This document shows, one piece after another, positions 39,991-48,075 of a stretch of DNA of 64,000 nucleotides (its first letter is position 1; each line of letters begins with the position of its first letter). This stretch comes from an uncultured Eubacterium sp. (GTDB lineage: Bacteria; Bacillota; Clostridia; Lachnospirales; Lachnospiraceae). The stretch covers positions 4,142 through 68,141 of the forward strand of contig CAJTZN010000013.1 of NCBI GenBank assembly GCA_910584065.1, read 5' to 3'. Both the position numbers and the translations under genes were made by a program. Under the pieces are notes generated by a model that was given only the letters and a program-made list of their open reading frames with translations, searched no databases and was not told where the DNA came from.

Positions 39991-41268
39991 ATGCTTGATA
40001 TTAAGTTTTTACGGGAAAATCCGGATGTGGTAAAAGAAAATATAAAACATAAGTTTCAGGACAGAAAACTTCCGCTTGTGGATGAGGTCATTGAACTGGA
40101 TAAGGAAAGCCGTGCGACACAGCAGGAAGCGGACAGCCTTCGAGCTAACCGGAAAAAAATATCGAAAAATATCGGCGGTTTGATGGCTCAGGGCAAAAAA
40201 GACGAGGCAGAGGCGCTGAAGGCAGAGGTGGCCAAAGGGGCCGAGCGGCTGGCGGAACTGGAGAAAAAAGAGGACGAGCTGACACAGAAGATCCGCGAGA
40301 TCATGATGACAATTCCGAATATCATTGATCCGAGTGTTCCGATCGGCAAGGATGACAGTGAAAACGTGGAGATTGAAAAATTTGGGGAACCAGTTGTACT
40401 GGATTTTGAGATTCCGTATCACACGGAGATCATGGAAAAGCTGGATGGGATCGATCTGGACGCAGCGAGGGATGTTGCGGGAAATGGGTTTTATTATTTG
40501 ATGGGGGATATTGCGAGACTGCACTCGGCTGTGATTTCCTATGCGAGGGATTTTATGATCGACCGGGGATTTACGTATTGTGTACCTCCGTTTATGATAC
40601 GAAGCAATGTTGTTACCGGCGTGATGAGTTTTGATGAGATGGATGCCATGATGTATAAGATCGAAGGCGAGGATTTGTATCTCATCGGTACGAGTGAGCA
40701 CTCGATGATCGGTAAGTTCATTGATAAGATCATTCCCGAGGAAAAGCTGCCGCACACACTGACGAGTTACTCGCCCTGTTTCCGTAAGGAAAAAGGGGCA
40801 CACGGGCTGGAAGAGCGCGGCGTTTATCGTATCCATCAGTTTGAAAAGCAGGAGATGATCGTTGTCTGTAAGCCGGATGAGAGTAAAATGTGGTTTGATA
40901 AGCTGTGGCAGAATACGGTGGATTTGTTCCGTTCTCTTGATATCCCGGTGCGCACGCTCGAGTGTTGTTCGGGGGATCTCGCTGATCTGAAAGTGAAATC
41001 AATCGACGTGGAGGCGTGGTCACCCAGACAGAAGAAATATTTCGAGGTGGGAAGCTGTTCCAATCTGGGGGATGCGCAGGCAAGAAGGTTAAAGATCCGG
41101 GTTGTAGGAGAGGGTGGCAAATATTTTGCCCACACACTGAATAACACTGTGGTTGCTCCGCCCCGTATGCTGATCGCCTTTTTGGAAAACAATCTCAATG
41201 CTGACGGTACGGTTCGTATTCCAAAGGCATTACAGCCGTATATGGGCGGAAAGGAAACGATTGGGTAA
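39991..41268 (+). CDS. serS: Serine-tRNA ligase
   Basis: 425 residues from the ATG at 39991 (GAGGAGGAAACG upstream); the longer frame to 39952 is leader. Charges tRNA-Ser. N-terminal coiled-coil arm (about 30-105, SRATQQEADSLRANRKKI) for the long variable arm, then class II core: motif 2 FRKEKGAHG, motif 3 NNTVVAPPRMLIAFLEN. Full length. Confidence 0.97.
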   Translation: MLDIKFLRENPDVVKENIKHKFQDRKLPLVDEVIELDKESRATQQEADSLRANRKKISKNIGGLMAQGKKDEAEALKAEVAKGAERLAELEKKEDELTQKIREIMMTIPNIIDPSVPIGKDDSENVEIEKFGEPVVLDFEIPYHTEIMEKLDGIDLDAARDVAGNGFYYLMGDIARLHSAVISYARDFMIDRGFTYCVPPFMIRSNVVTGVMSFDEMDAMMYKIEGEDLYLIGTSEHSMIGKFIDKIIPEEKLPHTLTSYSPCFRKEKGAHGLEERGVYRIHQFEKQEMIVVCKPDESKMWFDKLWQNTVDLFRSLDIPVRTLECCSGDLADLKVKSIDVEAWSPRQKKYFEVGSCSNLGDAQARRLKIRVVGEGGKYFAHTLNNTVVAPPRMLIAFLENNLNADGTVRIPKALQPYMGGKETIG

Positions 41269-41317
41269 CCAGTGCGAGATACACTGATACAACCGGGGGA
41301 GAATAGGGAGGGAGTCA

Positions 41318-42022
41318 ATGGGAGCAAATGTTTATACTGTTTTCAACGAAACGGAGGAACCGCTCGGTATTTACAGCGCTGAAGGAACAGAGAGGCGGAG
41401 CGGTTCTTTTTTGCAACAATGGTTTCATCGCCGGCCGCAGACGGCGCTGGCTGTCATCTGCCGGGAAACGGGAGCGCGGCGGGATGGACCGGCTGTACAG
41501 GCGTCCATGAGCGGGGTGATCCGGCTTTTAACGGCATTTGAGCAGTGGTTTGGCCGGGAATTTCCGGGAAATATGCACCCGTTTTCCGCAGATGTCGTGA
41601 AGCGCTATTGGCAGGGGTTGATCGGGCATGTGTCGGAACCGGGACGGCCGCCACTGGATGTGGCAGTCCTTCTCGTACATGCGGGTCAGTATGTGTTCTG
41701 CAGCCGGGGATCGTTCTCCGTTTATGAAGTTACTGCTTCCGGTCAGAGAAGCAGTCAGTGGTTTACCGGAATGGAGCGGAGGCGTCTCGATGAAGAACTG
41801 GGGATCGCTCAGGAGGAGATGTCGGAGCTGCAGTTCCGACACCGGAGAATAAAAGAAAAAACGGTATTTATTCTATCTCAGAAAGAGATTTCCTGGCAAA
41901 TCGAGGCGTGTGCTGGAAAATGGAACTTTACGGGATGTCGATTCCGGAAAGCGATGGAAAGACTGGCAGAATGCACGTGTTGTGTGGCGGTGGCGGCGGA
42001 TGGCGCCGGCGGGGGCGTTTGA
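41318..42022 (+). CDS. Possible degenerate PP2C-like protein
   Basis: 234 residues, ATG at 41318 after GGGAGGGAGTCA. The segment DVAVLLVHAGQYVFCSRGSFSVYEV (about 109-133) resembles the strand-turn-strand of PP2C phosphatases that precedes the metal-binding GDSR motif, but the metal-ligand Asp residues are missing here (SRGSFS in place of GDSR) and no DG or DGxxD motif is seen. It lies 16 bases before a Ser/Thr kinase gene, where PP2C genes often sit. It may be a pseudophosphatase or an unrelated partner of the kinase. Low certainty on family. Confidence 0.55.
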   Translation: MGANVYTVFNETEEPLGIYSAEGTERRSGSFLQQWFHRRPQTALAVICRETGARRDGPAVQASMSGVIRLLTAFEQWFGREFPGNMHPFSADVVKRYWQGLIGHVSEPGRPPLDVAVLLVHAGQYVFCSRGSFSVYEVTASGQRSSQWFTGMERRRLDEELGIAQEEMSELQFRHRRIKEKTVFILSQKEISWQIEACAGKWNFTGCRFRKAMERLAECTCCVAVAADGAGGGV

Positions 42023-42038
42023 CGAAGGGGATGGGAAG

Positions 42039-42866
42039 ATGGCAGAATATATTTTGCTCCGCGAACTGGGAAACGGGGCGACGTCCCATGTGTATCTCGC
42101 TGCTGACAGGCGGGATGGGAAAAAGTATGCCGTAAAATGTTTTGGAAATTGCCAGGATTTTGAGATGGCGAGGAAAGAGATGTCGGTTGCGGGGAAATTA
42201 CGGCATCCGGGAATCCCGGTTTTTCGGGAGGCAGAGGAAAAAACGAACGGCGGCCGGATCATCATGGAATACGTGCCGGGAATGACGTGGAAGGAGCATC
42301 TGCGAAAAAGAGGGGTGCTCTCGGAGGCGCAGGCGGTGGCATGGGGGATGGAGTTGTGTGATATTCTTTCGTATATGCACCGTCAGGATCCGTCGGTGAT
42401 CTATCGCGATTTAAAGCCGGCGAATCTTATGATCACGCCGGCCGGGCATGTGAAATTGATTGATTTTGGGGCGCTGGTGATCGGAACGGATGGCGCAGGG
42501 ATTGCGGCGGAGCCAATCGGTACAAAGGGATTTGCCGCGCCGGAACAGTTTGTGAGAAACGGACGGGTGGATACGAGAACAGATGTATATGGGTTTGGCG
42601 CTACAATGTTACAGATGATGACAGGGCGGCATCCAGCGCAGGGGCATGGAAAACAATTGGGCGGGAGACGGGGAAGAGGCAGGCTCTCGGAAAAAATGCG
42701 GGCGATCTTAGGAAAATGTCTGCAGCTGGAACCAGACCGGCGTTACCGGTTTTGTGAGGAAATAAAAAGAGATCTGGAGATTCCCGGATCTCCCGGCGAT
42801 TTTGCCGGAACATTCAGGATCACCAGATCACACATGTGGTGTTCGCGTGACTTGCCAGTTTGTTAG
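42039..42866 (+). CDS. Serine/threonine protein kinase, soluble
   Basis: 275 residues from the ATG at 42039 (GGGGATGGGAAG upstream). Complete Hanks-type kinase: glycine loop LGNGATSHVYLA, Lys in YAVKCF, catalytic VIYRDLKPANLM (HRD as YRD), metal site LIDFGAL, activation-end GTKGFAAPEQ and DVYGFGATM. There is no membrane helix and no PASTA repeats, unlike PrkC/StkP, so it signals inside the cell rather than sensing wall fragments. Paired with the PP2C-like gene upstream. Confidence 0.9.
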   Translation: MAEYILLRELGNGATSHVYLAADRRDGKKYAVKCFGNCQDFEMARKEMSVAGKLRHPGIPVFREAEEKTNGGRIIMEYVPGMTWKEHLRKRGVLSEAQAVAWGMELCDILSYMHRQDPSVIYRDLKPANLMITPAGHVKLIDFGALVIGTDGAGIAAEPIGTKGFAAPEQFVRNGRVDTRTDVYGFGATMLQMMTGRHPAQGHGKQLGGRRGRGRLSEKMRAILGKCLQLEPDRRYRFCEEIKRDLEIPGSPGDFAGTFRITRSHMWCSRDLPVC

Positions 42867-42883
42867 CAAGTGGTATTCCGCTG

Positions 42884-43075
42884 CTAATTTCCTTTGCTGC
42901 TGAGAGGATTGGACTCATGTTCCCAAAAGAGGTTGTTGTCGGGAGACGGCAGATCTTCTTCATTGTAGCGGGAATTTTGGCGGATCTGATCGGCTCTTTT
43001 TTCGGAAACGCCATCCAGGGTATTTTTATTTTGCGCCCGATTCATCGGCTGTTGTTTTTGTGACTTTCTGTTCAT
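42884..43075 (-). CDS. Small hydrophilic protein, minus strand
   Basis: 63 residues starting MNRKSQKQQPMNRAQNKN. The ATG at 43075 follows a clean AAAGGAG site with 8-base spacing on the minus strand. Rich in Asn, Gln, Lys, Asp and Ser with one Trp and no hydrophobic core, so probably unfolded or a small spore-type protein. It is the only good candidate in the 326-base gap between the kinase and the HAD phosphatase; plus-strand frames there have no ribosome sites. No family recognised. Confidence 0.55.
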   Translation of the reverse strand: MNRKSQKQQPMNRAQNKNTLDGVSEKRADQIRQNSRYNEEDLPSPDNNLFWEHESNPLSSKGN

Positions 43076-43192
43076 AGGGAGAACTCCTTTCGTTTGCTGA
43101 TATTGATAGTTATTTCCTGAAATGGGAACGAATATGCGCGGAAGAGAAAAACAGAGAAGATGGGAAAATTTGCGCGGAAATGGAGAGAGATC

Positions 43193-43843
43193 ATGGATAA
43201 AAAGGATACGGTTATATTTGATCTGGATGGCACGCTTTTGAATACGTTGGAAGATTTAAGGGATAGCGTGAATGTCGTGATGGAAAAATACGGGTACCCG
43301 GTTCACAGTTTGGAAGAAATCCGTACATTTGTCGGCAATGGAATCGGGAAACTGATGGAGCGGTCGGTGCCGGGAGGACGGGATAATCCTGATCTTGAGC
43401 AGGCGCTTTCCGATTTTAGGTGCTACTATACCGGACACTGCCGCATTAAGACAAAACCGTACGACGGGGTGGTGGAGCTTATGAAAGTGCTGTCTGATCA
43501 CGGGTTTAAGCTGGCTATTGTTTCGAATAAAAATGATGCGGCAGTAAAGGAATTAAATGAGATTTACTTTGGCGCTTATACAAAAGCAGCGCTGGGAGAC
43601 CGGGAAGGCCGGGCGCGGAAACCTGCGCCCGATGCGGTGTTTGCCGCGTTGGAACAATTAGGCAGCAGTAAAGAACAGGCCGTCTATATCGGGGATTCGG
43701 AAGTCGATCATGAGACGGCAGTAAACAGCGGACTGGACTGCATACTCGTCAGCTGGGGATTTCGGGACCGCGAGGTGCTGGAGCGCTTTGAGGGGGCGGT
43801 CGTTGTGGATACGTGCGAGGAAATTCAGGAACTTCTTTTATGA
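43193..43843 (+). CDS. HAD-family phosphatase (phosphoglycolate phosphatase-like)
   Basis: 216 residues from the ATG at 43193 (TGGAGAGAGATC upstream). Motif I VIFDLDGTLLNT (Asp nucleophile and acid Asp), helical cap, motif II AIVSNKN, Lys near GREGRARKPAPDA and motif IV YIGDSEVD. Matches Gph/PpaX-type HAD hydrolases; the exact substrate cannot be read from sequence. Confidence 0.9.
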   Translation: MDKKDTVIFDLDGTLLNTLEDLRDSVNVVMEKYGYPVHSLEEIRTFVGNGIGKLMERSVPGGRDNPDLEQALSDFRCYYTGHCRIKTKPYDGVVELMKVLSDHGFKLAIVSNKNDAAVKELNEIYFGAYTKAALGDREGRARKPAPDAVFAALEQLGSSKEQAVYIGDSEVDHETAVNSGLDCILVSWGFRDREVLERFEGAVVVDTCEEIQELLL

Positions 43844-43896
43844 GGGATGCGATCTGGTTGTTTCACCCTGTAGACATTCTGGAATGGAGGATGAGC

Positions 43897-44655
43897 ATGA
43901 ACCAATATGTAAGAAATTTGAATCGTTTAGAGTTTGTACTCACATGGGCATGTACCGGGAAATGTAAACATTGTTCGGAAGGAGAACATGATGTGAGTGG
44001 CAGTTGTCTGGATGAAAAAGCTGCGGTCAGGGTGATCCGTGAGGTGGCAGATGTGTTTCAGATCGAGTCTCTGATGACGTTTGGGGGCGAGCCGCTTCTG
44101 CAGTGGAAGACGGTGTGCAGCATTCACGCAGCAGCGAGGGAAGCGAAGATACCCAGCCGGGAGATCATCACAAACGGGTATTTTACGAAAGATATGGAAA
44201 AGATGCGCGCGGCGGTGCATGAACTCGGGCAGTGCGGTATCAGCGGTATGTTATTGTCAGCAGATGCGTTTCATCAGGAAACGATACCGATCAAGGCCGT
44301 TTTGCAGTTTGCGGAAGCGGCGTTGGCAGAGGGGATTGATGTAAAAATGAATCCGGCCTGGCTGGTTAGTGCGGAGGCGGACAATCCCTATAACAGGGAG
44401 ACGAGAGAAATTCTGCGGCAATTTGAGCAGATGGGGATCGGTATGGCTGACGGGAATGTCATATTTCCGGATGGAAACGCGAAGATTTATTTAAAAGAAT
44501 ATTTTGAAACGGGCCCGGAGCCGGAAAATCCATATATAGAAGACCCAGCCGACGTTCAGGCAATCTGCATCGGGCCTGACGGAGATGTGGACGTGCTGGG
44601 AGGAAATATATATGAAAAAGATATATTGGAACTTTTATCTGAGTACAGTCCATAA
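43897..44655 (+). CDS. Radical SAM protein
   Basis: 252 residues from the ATG at 43897 (GGAGGATGAGC upstream). Cluster motif CTGKCKHC (C-X3-C-X2-C) near residue 17, FGGEP near 65 for SAM binding, IITNGY strand, and a C-terminal GPDGDVDVLGG like the end of SPASM-less peptide- or cofactor-modifying enzymes. No auxiliary cluster motif. Neighbours give no substrate. Confidence 0.87.
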   Translation: MNQYVRNLNRLEFVLTWACTGKCKHCSEGEHDVSGSCLDEKAAVRVIREVADVFQIESLMTFGGEPLLQWKTVCSIHAAAREAKIPSREIITNGYFTKDMEKMRAAVHELGQCGISGMLLSADAFHQETIPIKAVLQFAEAALAEGIDVKMNPAWLVSAEADNPYNRETREILRQFEQMGIGMADGNVIFPDGNAKIYLKEYFETGPEPENPYIEDPADVQAICIGPDGDVDVLGGNIYEKDILELLSEYSP

Positions 44656-44705
44656 GACACAGACAGGCGTTTGCTATGATTCAGCCATCAAAAATACCAT
44701 TTGGA

Positions 44706-44734
44706 TTGCGTTCTCATGGCGAATATGGTATGCT
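44706..44734 (+). promoter_or_regulatory. Promoter of YlmH-like gene
   Basis: TTGCGT (44706-44711), 17 bases, TATGCT (44729-44734), about 50 bases before the start. Confidence 0.6.
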
Positions 44735-44784
44735 GATAGCAGTTGGCTGTCAGTGTGTGATATACTTCTGCATAGGAGAAAGAG

Positions 44785-45522
44785 ATGAAACAACGATTGA
44801 TGGATTTGGCCAATCGATGCTATCAGAATGGGCATTATACGTTTTCGCATTTTTTGTCGGCGTCGGAAATGGACGAGTTTTTTCAGATGAAAAAAGAATT
44901 GGCGTTTGTGCCTTACACGGCATTTGGCGGGAGTGAAGCGGCGGAGCGGCAGGTTCTGCGGTTTGGGAGTGAAGAGATGTTTGGATATGAGGAGGCGTTT
45001 CCGGTTTGCTGCATTTCGTGCCGGCCGGTCATGCCGAAATTCGCGGAGGACCTCAGCCACCGGGACGTTCTGGGGGCATTGATGAATCTGGGGATCGAGC
45101 GGGATGTGATCGGTGATATATTCGTGAGGGAAAAGGAATGTTATTTCTTCTGCCTGGACAATATGAAACCATATATTTGTCAAAATTTGAGAAAGATTCG
45201 TCATACAAATGTAGTATGCGAGGAGGCGGACGGACTGCCCGAGGCGTTTTCGCCGGTCAGGAAACGGGAGGAGCATATCGTTTCGTCCGAGCGGTGTGAT
45301 GCCCTGCTTTCCAAAGTGTACCATCTTTCGCGGGGCAAATGCATTCCGCTCTTTCAGGAAAAGAAGGTATTTGTCAACAGCAGGCAGTATGAAAATAACA
45401 GCGGCGTGCTCAGAGAGGGTGATATTGTCAGTGTGCGCGGATTTGGAAAATTTGTATATCGGGGAGTCGTGCGTGAAACGAAAAAGGGAAGGGTCACTGT
45501 GGCGATAGAAAAATATGTATGA
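44785..45522 (+). CDS. YlmH-like S4-domain RNA-binding protein
   Basis: 245 residues, ATG at 44785 after AGGAGAAAGAG. N-terminal region with FSHFLSASE and the middle domain HRDVLGALMNLGIERDVIGDIFV typical of YlmH, then a C-terminal S4 domain (about 175-245, SRGKCIPLFQEKKVFVNSR, LREGDIVSVRGFGKFVY). YlmH relatives bind ribosomal RNA and help rescue stalled 50S subunits. Here it stands outside the usual division cluster. Confidence 0.9.
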   Translation: MKQRLMDLANRCYQNGHYTFSHFLSASEMDEFFQMKKELAFVPYTAFGGSEAAERQVLRFGSEEMFGYEEAFPVCCISCRPVMPKFAEDLSHRDVLGALMNLGIERDVIGDIFVREKECYFFCLDNMKPYICQNLRKIRHTNVVCEEADGLPEAFSPVRKREEHIVSSERCDALLSKVYHLSRGKCIPLFQEKKVFVNSRQYENNSGVLREGDIVSVRGFGKFVYRGVVRETKKGRVTVAIEKYV

Positions 45523-45528
45523 GGATGG

Positions 45529-46371
45529 ATGTGGATGGACAGGCGAAAAGGAATTCTTCTTTTTATGGCGGCGGCGATCGCGCTGCTTTTGATCTTTGGA
45601 AAAAATGAAAAGCCTGGCGGAGAGAAAGACCCGACTGTCGTGGCGGGGCCGGAGTGGCATGGCAGGATTCCGGTCGTATCGGAAGAGGCGGTACAGGCGG
45701 AGCCGGAGCCGACGCAGAACCCGGAAGAGGCGGTCTATTCCTTTCTGCAGGGGCCGAAATCGTGGAAAGAGGGACGTGAGTGGTCTGGGAAATGGGGAAA
45801 AGAATACTACGACGGCGGTTCGTTTGGCGCATTTGGATGCGGGTTTTGCTGTATGGCTAATATGTATTCTACATTGACAGAATATAAGTGCACGCCGGTC
45901 GATATGTATACATGGACGAAAAAGAATACATCATACGGAGGCGGAGGGGCGGTTGCCTGGCCGTTCATGCGAAAGATCATGTCGGATATTGGTTTTACCG
46001 TAAAATTAGGGGAGAAGCCGCCGACGTATAGGGAATTTCGGACGGAGATCGAACAGGCGCAATCAATGCTCGTTCTTATCTCAAGTTACAACGATGATAG
46101 TTACTGGCAGGATACGCCGGGGCATTATGTGACGCTGTTTTTATATGACCGTGAAACAGAAAAGGCGTTTCTCACGGATTCAGGCGACCCGGAGCACAAC
46201 CGCAGCTGGATTTCGCTGAAGCTGATCTATAAGGCGCTCAAGACGAGCAGTGATTTTCAGTATATGTCGGTTCTTTCCTATGAAAAAGAAAATGATACAT
46301 GGAAACATAAGTCAGTTAAAGGAACATGGGTCAGGCCGCAGGTGCTGGCGCAGGCCAAGGCCCAGGAATAA
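45529..46371 (+). CDS. C39-like cysteine peptidase family protein, anchored
   Basis: 280 residues; ATG 45529 or 45535 (GAGG upstream serves both). Signal anchor at about 5-22 (GILLFMAAAIALLLIFG). Papain-like C39_2 pattern: Cys in FGAFGCGFCCMAN (about 103), His in TPGHYVTLFLYD (about 200) and Asp in LTDSGDPEHNR. No ABC transporter is attached, so it is not a bacteriocin exporter; an outside peptidase or wall enzyme is more likely. Confidence 0.8.
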   Translation: MWMDRRKGILLFMAAAIALLLIFGKNEKPGGEKDPTVVAGPEWHGRIPVVSEEAVQAEPEPTQNPEEAVYSFLQGPKSWKEGREWSGKWGKEYYDGGSFGAFGCGFCCMANMYSTLTEYKCTPVDMYTWTKKNTSYGGGGAVAWPFMRKIMSDIGFTVKLGEKPPTYREFRTEIEQAQSMLVLISSYNDDSYWQDTPGHYVTLFLYDRETEKAFLTDSGDPEHNRSWISLKLIYKALKTSSDFQYMSVLSYEKENDTWKHKSVKGTWVRPQVLAQAKAQE

Positions 46372-46399
46372 AGGTTTTGAACAGAAAAGAGGATGGAAC

Positions 46400-46852
46400 A
46401 TGAGATTTATCATACAGAGGGTACAGCACGCATCGGTAACGATTGAGGGAGAAGTGAAGGGGAAGATCGGAAAGGGTTTTTTAGTCCTCGTCGGAATCGG
46501 TTTGGATGACGACGAACAAGTGGCGGATAAACTTGTGCAGAAACTCGTGCAGATGCGTATCTTTGAAGATGAAAACGGGAAGACCAACCTGGCACTGAAA
46601 GATGTGGGAGGGGAGATGCTTATCGTTTCGCAGTTTACGCTGTACGCGGACTGCAGGAAGGGAAACCGTCCTTCCTTTACGAGGGCGGGGAAGCCGGATC
46701 AGGCACAGAAATTATATGAATATATTATCCAGAAGTGCCGGCAGGAGATTCCGGTAGTGGAACAGGGGGAATTCGGCGCCGATATGAAGGTGGAACTTTT
46801 GAATGACGGGCCGTTTACCGTTTTACTCGATAGTGCGGAGGTCATGGCATGA
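46400..46852 (+). CDS. dtd: D-aminoacyl-tRNA deacylase
   Basis: 150 residues from the ATG at 46400 (AGAGGATGGAAC upstream). Removes D-amino acids from tRNA. MRFIIQRVQHASVTIEG at the N-terminus, catalytic-site SQFTLYAD (about 77-84), and NDGPFT in place of the usual NxGPVT near the C-terminus. Overlaps the next gene by 4 bases (ATGA). Confidence 0.96.
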   Translation: MRFIIQRVQHASVTIEGEVKGKIGKGFLVLVGIGLDDDEQVADKLVQKLVQMRIFEDENGKTNLALKDVGGEMLIVSQFTLYADCRKGNRPSFTRAGKPDQAQKLYEYIIQKCRQEIPVVEQGEFGADMKVELLNDGPFTVLLDSAEVMA

Positions 46853-47730
46853 AACGTATTATTACACTACTGGCGGCCGTCTGTCTGCTCATTGCCGGAT
46901 GCAGCGGTGCGGATATACTGTCAGATCAAAATGAAGGTTCCGGTGGAGCGGTCCCATCGGTCTCCTTGCAGCAGATTCCATCCTATGAGGGGGAACCTTA
47001 TGTGGTGGTCAATGACAACCAGCCGGCATTTGATGAGGAAACCGGAGGGGATTCGTTTGAGACATATGCGGAGCTGGACGGTCTCGGGCGGTGTGGGACG
47101 GCCTATGCAAAGATCGGGAAAGATTTGATGCCGACGGAAAAGCGGGGAAATATTAGTCCGGTTAAGCCGTCCGGATGGCAGACGGCAAAATATGACAGTG
47201 TAGAGGGCAAATATTTGTACAACCGCTGTCACCTGATCGGGTTCCAGCTATCTGGAGAAAATGCAAACGAACGGAATCTGATCACGGGAACACGCTATTT
47301 AAACGTGGAGGGGATGCTTCCTTTTGAAAACCAGGTCGCGGAGTATGTCCGAACGACGGGAAACCACGTGCTTTACCGGGTGACACCGCTGTATGAGGGG
47401 GACGATCTCGTCGCCCGCGGTGTGCAGATGGAAGCGAAGTCGGTCGAGGATGGCGGCACAGCGGTCTGTTTTAATATTTTCGCGTTCAACAGCCAGCCGG
47501 GTATCACGATTGATTATGCGACAGGAGAGAGCCATTTGACGGGGGAGGGAGAAGCGGACCAGAGAGCGGATGGATCCTATTATGTGCTAAACACAAACAC
47601 ACGTAAATATCATCTGCCGTCCTGTTCCAGTGTGGGGGAAATGAAGGGAGAGAGCAGGGAAGATTACACAGGCACGAAATCGGAACTGGAAGCGGCAGGG
47701 TACGAACCGTGCGGCCGCTGCCGGCCATAA
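46849..47730 (+). CDS. DNA/RNA non-specific endonuclease, lipoprotein (EndA-type)
   Basis: 293 residues. Lipobox LIAGC (Cys18). The nuclease domain (about 70-215) has YNRCHLIGFQLSGENANERNLITGT, split here as RCHLIG (His of the DRGH-type motif) and the metal-binding NERNLI. A C-terminal Ada-like small domain (about 240-293, YVLNTNTRKYHLPSC, GYEPCGRC) carries three Cys and a His for a metal. EndA/NucA relatives degrade DNA at the cell surface, for uptake or nutrition. The 4-base overlap with dtd shows coupling. Confidence 0.9.
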   Translation: MKRIITLLAAVCLLIAGCSGADILSDQNEGSGGAVPSVSLQQIPSYEGEPYVVVNDNQPAFDEETGGDSFETYAELDGLGRCGTAYAKIGKDLMPTEKRGNISPVKPSGWQTAKYDSVEGKYLYNRCHLIGFQLSGENANERNLITGTRYLNVEGMLPFENQVAEYVRTTGNHVLYRVTPLYEGDDLVARGVQMEAKSVEDGGTAVCFNIFAFNSQPGITIDYATGESHLTGEGEADQRADGSYYVLNTNTRKYHLPSCSSVGEMKGESREDYTGTKSELEAAGYEPCGRCRP

Positions 47731-47784
47731 GGGAAAATACAGTGAGTATACAGTGAAAATCTCTCGTAAAATATGTTGAACCCC

Positions 47785-47813
47785 TTGTAATACATAAAAA
47801 TGTGTGCTATGAT
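47785..47813 (+). promoter_or_regulatory. Sigma-A promoter of the rib operon
   Basis: TTGTAA (47785-47790), 17 bases, TATGAT (47808-47813), just before the FMN riboswitch. Confidence 0.8.
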
Positions 47814-47827
47814 AGATACGTTGATTC

Positions 47828-47951
47828 TTCGGGGCGAGGTGAAATTCCTCACCGGCGGTTACAGCCCGCGACCGGTATCGGACAGAGCAGTCGGATACCG
47901 CTGATTTGGTGAAATTCCAAAGCCGACAGTATAGTCTGGATGAGAGAAGAT
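47828..47951 (+). promoter_or_regulatory. FMN riboswitch (RFN element)
   Basis: Conserved RFN pieces in order: GGGGCGAGGTGAAATTCCTC, ACCGGCGGT, AGCCCGCGA, CTGATTTGGTGAAATTCC, AAAGCCGACAGTATAGTCTG and GATGAGAGAAGAT. Binding of FMN would favour the terminator at 47987 and shut down ribD-ribE-ribBA-ribH. Confidence 0.96.
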
Positions 47952-47986
47952 GGTATCGGATTTTTTTGAATGGAGTAGATACTGCG

Positions 47987-48015
47987 GAACCCCGGAATTT
48001 TCGGGGTTCTTTTTT
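47987..48015 (+). terminator. Riboswitch-controlled terminator before ribD
   Basis: GAACCCCG, loop, CGGGGTTC followed by six T, 36 bases after the RFN element. The expected attenuator. Confidence 0.92.
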
Positions 48016-48075
48016 GTTAAAGAAACATTTGCAAGTGGAACATTTGTCATCTACGGAACCGGAAGGGAGGACACG

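Noticed and set aside
42860..43063. Hydrophobic 67-codon plus-strand frame
   Set aside because: No ribosome site; it is opposite the small minus-strand gene, which has one.
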